Shown one piece after another: positions 61,891-64,000 of a DNA stretch of 64,000 nt. The position numbers were made by a program, and so were the translations under genes. The notes under the pieces are model-generated. The model had not been told where the DNA came from. It saw only the letters and a list, made by a program, of their open reading frames with translations, and ran no database searches. This DNA is from UKL13-3 sp044353855 (lineage in GTDB: Bacteria; Bacteroidota; Bacteroidia; UKL13-3), in assembly GCA_044353855.1 (NCBI GenBank), contig JBILBF010000004.1:1-64000 (forward strand). Reading direction: 5' to 3'. How positions within the stretch are numbered: position 1 is the stretch's first letter; each line of letters starts with the position of its first letter.

Positions 61891-63321
61891 CTATTTTATT
61901 TTTAATATGGGTTTGTGTATGATCGAATGTGCAGATTGAATGGTAAGTAGCATCAACCCATCTGGTAAAGAATCCAAGTTACGTAAAATGATTTTATTTT
62001 CACCATAAGTTATTTGTTCGGTTTGGCTTAAGAGTAATTGCCCTTGTAGGCTATACACATTAATGAATGCACTATTGGCTTGTGAAGACTGGATCGTAAT
62101 TGTTGTTTGAGCTGAAAAGGGATTTGGAGATACAGAAGAATAAAGAATAGTTGACTCCTGTTCAATATTTCCAAGAGCGATAGAAGGTTGTAACACAAAA
62201 AGGCCTTCACTAATATCACTTGCAAGCAATACACCAGAAGGCAGAAACGGCCATACTCCCCAACAACCATGAAAGCCATTGTATATTCCGATTGGGTTTT
62301 TAGGGTAGGTGTCAAAAAAACCAGCAATTGGTGGTGTATTATTTGGGCTCATTGAAGCTATGTGTTGCATGTCAAAAATATATACGCCATCTTCATACAT
62401 AGATGCATATGCAAAACGTCCTTTCCAATAAGCATTGTGAGGCAATGCCTGTGAATTTGAATTAAAAAAAGTTTTAATATCTGGAGCATCCAATTGTTTT
62501 AGATCATAAACTTTGATGGGTGAACCTTGATTTTCATCCGTAAACATTAGATACCGATTAGAACTATCTAACCAGCTACTGTGGTTGTATCCGTTACCTG
62601 GATAAATACCAGTTATAGATCCTACTAAAATTGTTTGTAATGGATTACGTAAATCATATATAAATAAGCCATCATTTCCGCATGAACAATAGGCTGTATC
62701 ACCTTGCACAAATACTTCGTGGGTGTATCCGCAACCTTGGGTTTTATCAAGTTCGCCTAAATAGGTTGGTTCTTCAGGATTTTGCAAGGATAATATTGCC
62801 ATCGAACGATTTCCTGATGGCTTTGGTTGATTACCGCATAAATACAATCGTTTGCTTTTTGCTTCAATAAAAAGGGTATGCGTATTTACACTGAAAGTAT
62901 CGTTGTCATATACTTTGTGAACAGAATCGGGGAGGTATTGCAAATCGAAAATTTGCAACGAACCTAATGGAGAAGTTTTATCGGAAACACAATACACATA
63001 ATGGTCGTAAATTTCATAATCCCGGTTAATGGCATTTCGAGAGCGTCCAGTTTCAACATCACACTTAACCAATTGAGTAGGTATTGTTAAATCAAAAAAA
63101 TACAAAGAATCGGTACTTCCAGCAATCATATACTCCCGATTTTTTAGAGTGTCTTTCCAACCTATTACATCACTCCATATTTGATCTCCATCAACAGGTT
63201 GAATATTGGTATCATTATAATGTGATAATTGCGTTATATTAAAATGATCGTTTTGGGCGATTAATACAAAAGGAGTTAACAACAAAAGGAATAATATGCG
63301 CATATAGTTACGAAGATACAT
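61891..63321 (-). CDS. Choice-of-anchor-B family T9SS protein (copy 1)
   Basis: 476 residues; an ATG at 63303 (MRILFLLLLTPFVLIAQ) gives a cleaner signal peptide and may be the start. The repeats DQIWSDVIGWKDTLKNREYM, LYFFDLTIPTQLVKCDVETG and YNGFHGCWGVWPFLPSGVLL mirror the neighbour. The T9SS tail starts at VSPNPFSAQTTITIQ. The next gene's ATG directly abuts its stop. The two plus the putative porin form a likely secretion-surface operon. Confidence 0.9.
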   Translation of the reverse strand: MYLRNYMRILFLLLLTPFVLIAQNDHFNITQLSHYNDTNIQPVDGDQIWSDVIGWKDTLKNREYMIAGSTDSLYFFDLTIPTQLVKCDVETGRSRNAINRDYEIYDHYVYCVSDKTSPLGSLQIFDLQYLPDSVHKVYDNDTFSVNTHTLFIEAKSKRLYLCGNQPKPSGNRSMAILSLQNPEEPTYLGELDKTQGCGYTHEVFVQGDTAYCSCGNDGLFIYDLRNPLQTILVGSITGIYPGNGYNHSSWLDSSNRYLMFTDENQGSPIKVYDLKQLDAPDIKTFFNSNSQALPHNAYWKGRFAYASMYEDGVYIFDMQHIASMSPNNTPPIAGFFDTYPKNPIGIYNGFHGCWGVWPFLPSGVLLASDISEGLFVLQPSIALGNIEQESTILYSSVSPNPFSAQTTITIQSSQANSAFINVYSLQGQLLLSQTEQITYGENKIILRNLDSLPDGLMLLTIQSAHSIIHKPILKIK

Positions 63322-63354
63322 CGTTTCGCTGTTACAATAATTATGTTAAGGGAT

Positions 63355-64000
63355 TTAAAGGGAAGTTTCAGAATCCACAAAACTTGATATAAACTGTGTG
63401 ATTGCTGCAATTAAAGTTGCAGATCCGTTGTCTAAAAAACGAATATGAATTGGCAGGTAATATATAGGTATTTGTCCTAAAATATTTTCAGCCTGTTGAG
63501 TATGTAACTTAACTGCATCTTTTTCTGTAGTTACAAGTATTGCCTGATTGTTCTGTAATGCCCTGTATCTTTCAGCAATATCTGATAATGTAATAAGTGA
63601 GTATTCTTGATGATCAGAAAAGTTTATAGCCGAAACCTGATGAAAACGCTTGTTTAGTTCGGCTAAAAAAGGTTGTTCATTGGCAATTCCACTGAATGCC
63701 AAAACGTGGTTGGGGGATTCAGGTGTATTATTGTGTTTAAAAATGGGCTTTAATTCTCCATATTCTATCACAGAAAATAAAATCAATTGATGGGGTAACG
63801 GATTGATTTTTTGGGAAATTATCTCCTTTTCTTTTTCAGATATTGTTGTTGGGCATTTAGTAACAATAATACATTGTGCGCGTTTGTATGCAGATCTAAA
63901 TTCTCTTAAGGTACCCGAAGGCATCAGCCAATCATTGAAAAACAAATTGCTGTAATCAGTTAGTACTATTGAATAACCTGGTTTAATGGGTAGGTGCTGA
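63355..64000 (-). CDS. lpxK: Tetraacyldisaccharide 4'-kinase LpxK (5' end outside window)
   Basis: The minus strand stays open from 64000 to a stop at 63355. The segment reads PIKPGYSIVLTDYSNLFFND, then WLMPSGTLREFRSAYKRAQC and IIVTKCP, which is the LpxK core after the Walker region. The C-terminal part is HVLAFSGIANEQPFLAELN and LVTTEKDAVKLHTQQ. LpxK phosphorylates the lipid A disaccharide, supporting a Gram-negative outer membrane with lipopolysaccharide. The N-terminal third with the P-loop lies beyond the right edge. Confidence 0.93.
   Translation of the reverse strand, partial: QHLPIKPGYSIVLTDYSNLFFNDWLMPSGTLREFRSAYKRAQCIIVTKCPTTISEKEKEIISQKINPLPHQLILFSVIEYGELKPIFKHNNTPESPNHVLAFSGIANEQPFLAELNKRFHQVSAINFSDHQEYSLITLSDIAERYRALQNNQAILVTTEKDAVKLHTQQAENILGQIPIYYLPIHIRFLDNGSATLIAAITQFISSFVDSETSL

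Noticed and set aside
1..64000. CRISPR arrays, rRNA genes, prophage or IS transposase genes
   Set aside because: I saw no regularly spaced 25-40 bp repeats, no rRNA segments, and no transposase or phage structural genes.

Overview
The window is chromosomal DNA of a Bacteroidota bacterium. The support is low GC content, four proteins with type IX secretion (T9SS) tail domains, SusC/TonB-type outer-membrane biology with an exbB-exbD-exbD-tonB operon, several TAnnTTTG-type -7 boxes, and a Bacteroidota-style B12 uptake locus. I cannot name the genus.

Positions 1-17.9 kb form an accessory region that I read as an integron-like cassette array. Five attC-like imperfect palindromes of 131-133 bp (823, 1534, 3492, 5470, 8948) separate gene blocks that all lie on the minus strand: an AraC regulator (partial), a small membrane protein, a Crp-type regulator with an HGSNAT-like acyltransferase, a GmrSD-like DUF262 protein, a Sau3AI-type restriction-modification system with its controller, and a type I R-M operon carrying AlbA_2 and DUF4062 genes. 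Each block begins with a 9-10 base box that is the reverse complement of the box at its own far end. This is the signature of integron cassettes. The block nearest the recombinase starts at a simple, attI-like site (16717-16725). Next to it, reading toward the array, is a XerC/D-like tyrosine recombinase (16826-17902) without the extra internal segment of classical IntI. A second, shorter cluster of the same kind of sites lies at 25.75-27.23 kb with small lipoprotein and envelope genes and no recombinase. This cassette system, with its mostly anti-phage cargo, is the main candidate for an undescribed system.

18.0-22.5 kb is a vitamin B12 acquisition locus: cobalamin riboswitch, BtuB-like receptor, DUF4465 T9SS protein, BtuG-like beta-propeller lipoprotein and a small DUF5522-like protein. 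It is followed by trpS and a hemerythrin repair protein. 24.4-25.2 kb holds tRNA-Ser(UGA), a duplicated copy of its 3' end, GIY-YIG nuclease remnants, a 99-bp tandem repeat and REP-like hairpins. More REP-like hairpins lie at 29.4-29.5 kb.

29.6-64 kb is ordinary core genome. It includes an M28 peptidase, peroxiredoxin, NlpC/P60 hydrolase, a lone Hpt protein, the seven-gene ExbB/ExbD/TonB-PstS-like-TPR operon, two ABC exporters, an HU/SPOR protein, a convergent PiT phosphate transporter and OprP-type porin with Pho-box-like repeats, coaE-yajC-DUF1573-nusB, leucine-type dehydrogenase, pfkA, guaA, an LTA-synthase-like enzyme, a putative porin, two paralogous choice-of-anchor-B proteins and lpxK (partial).
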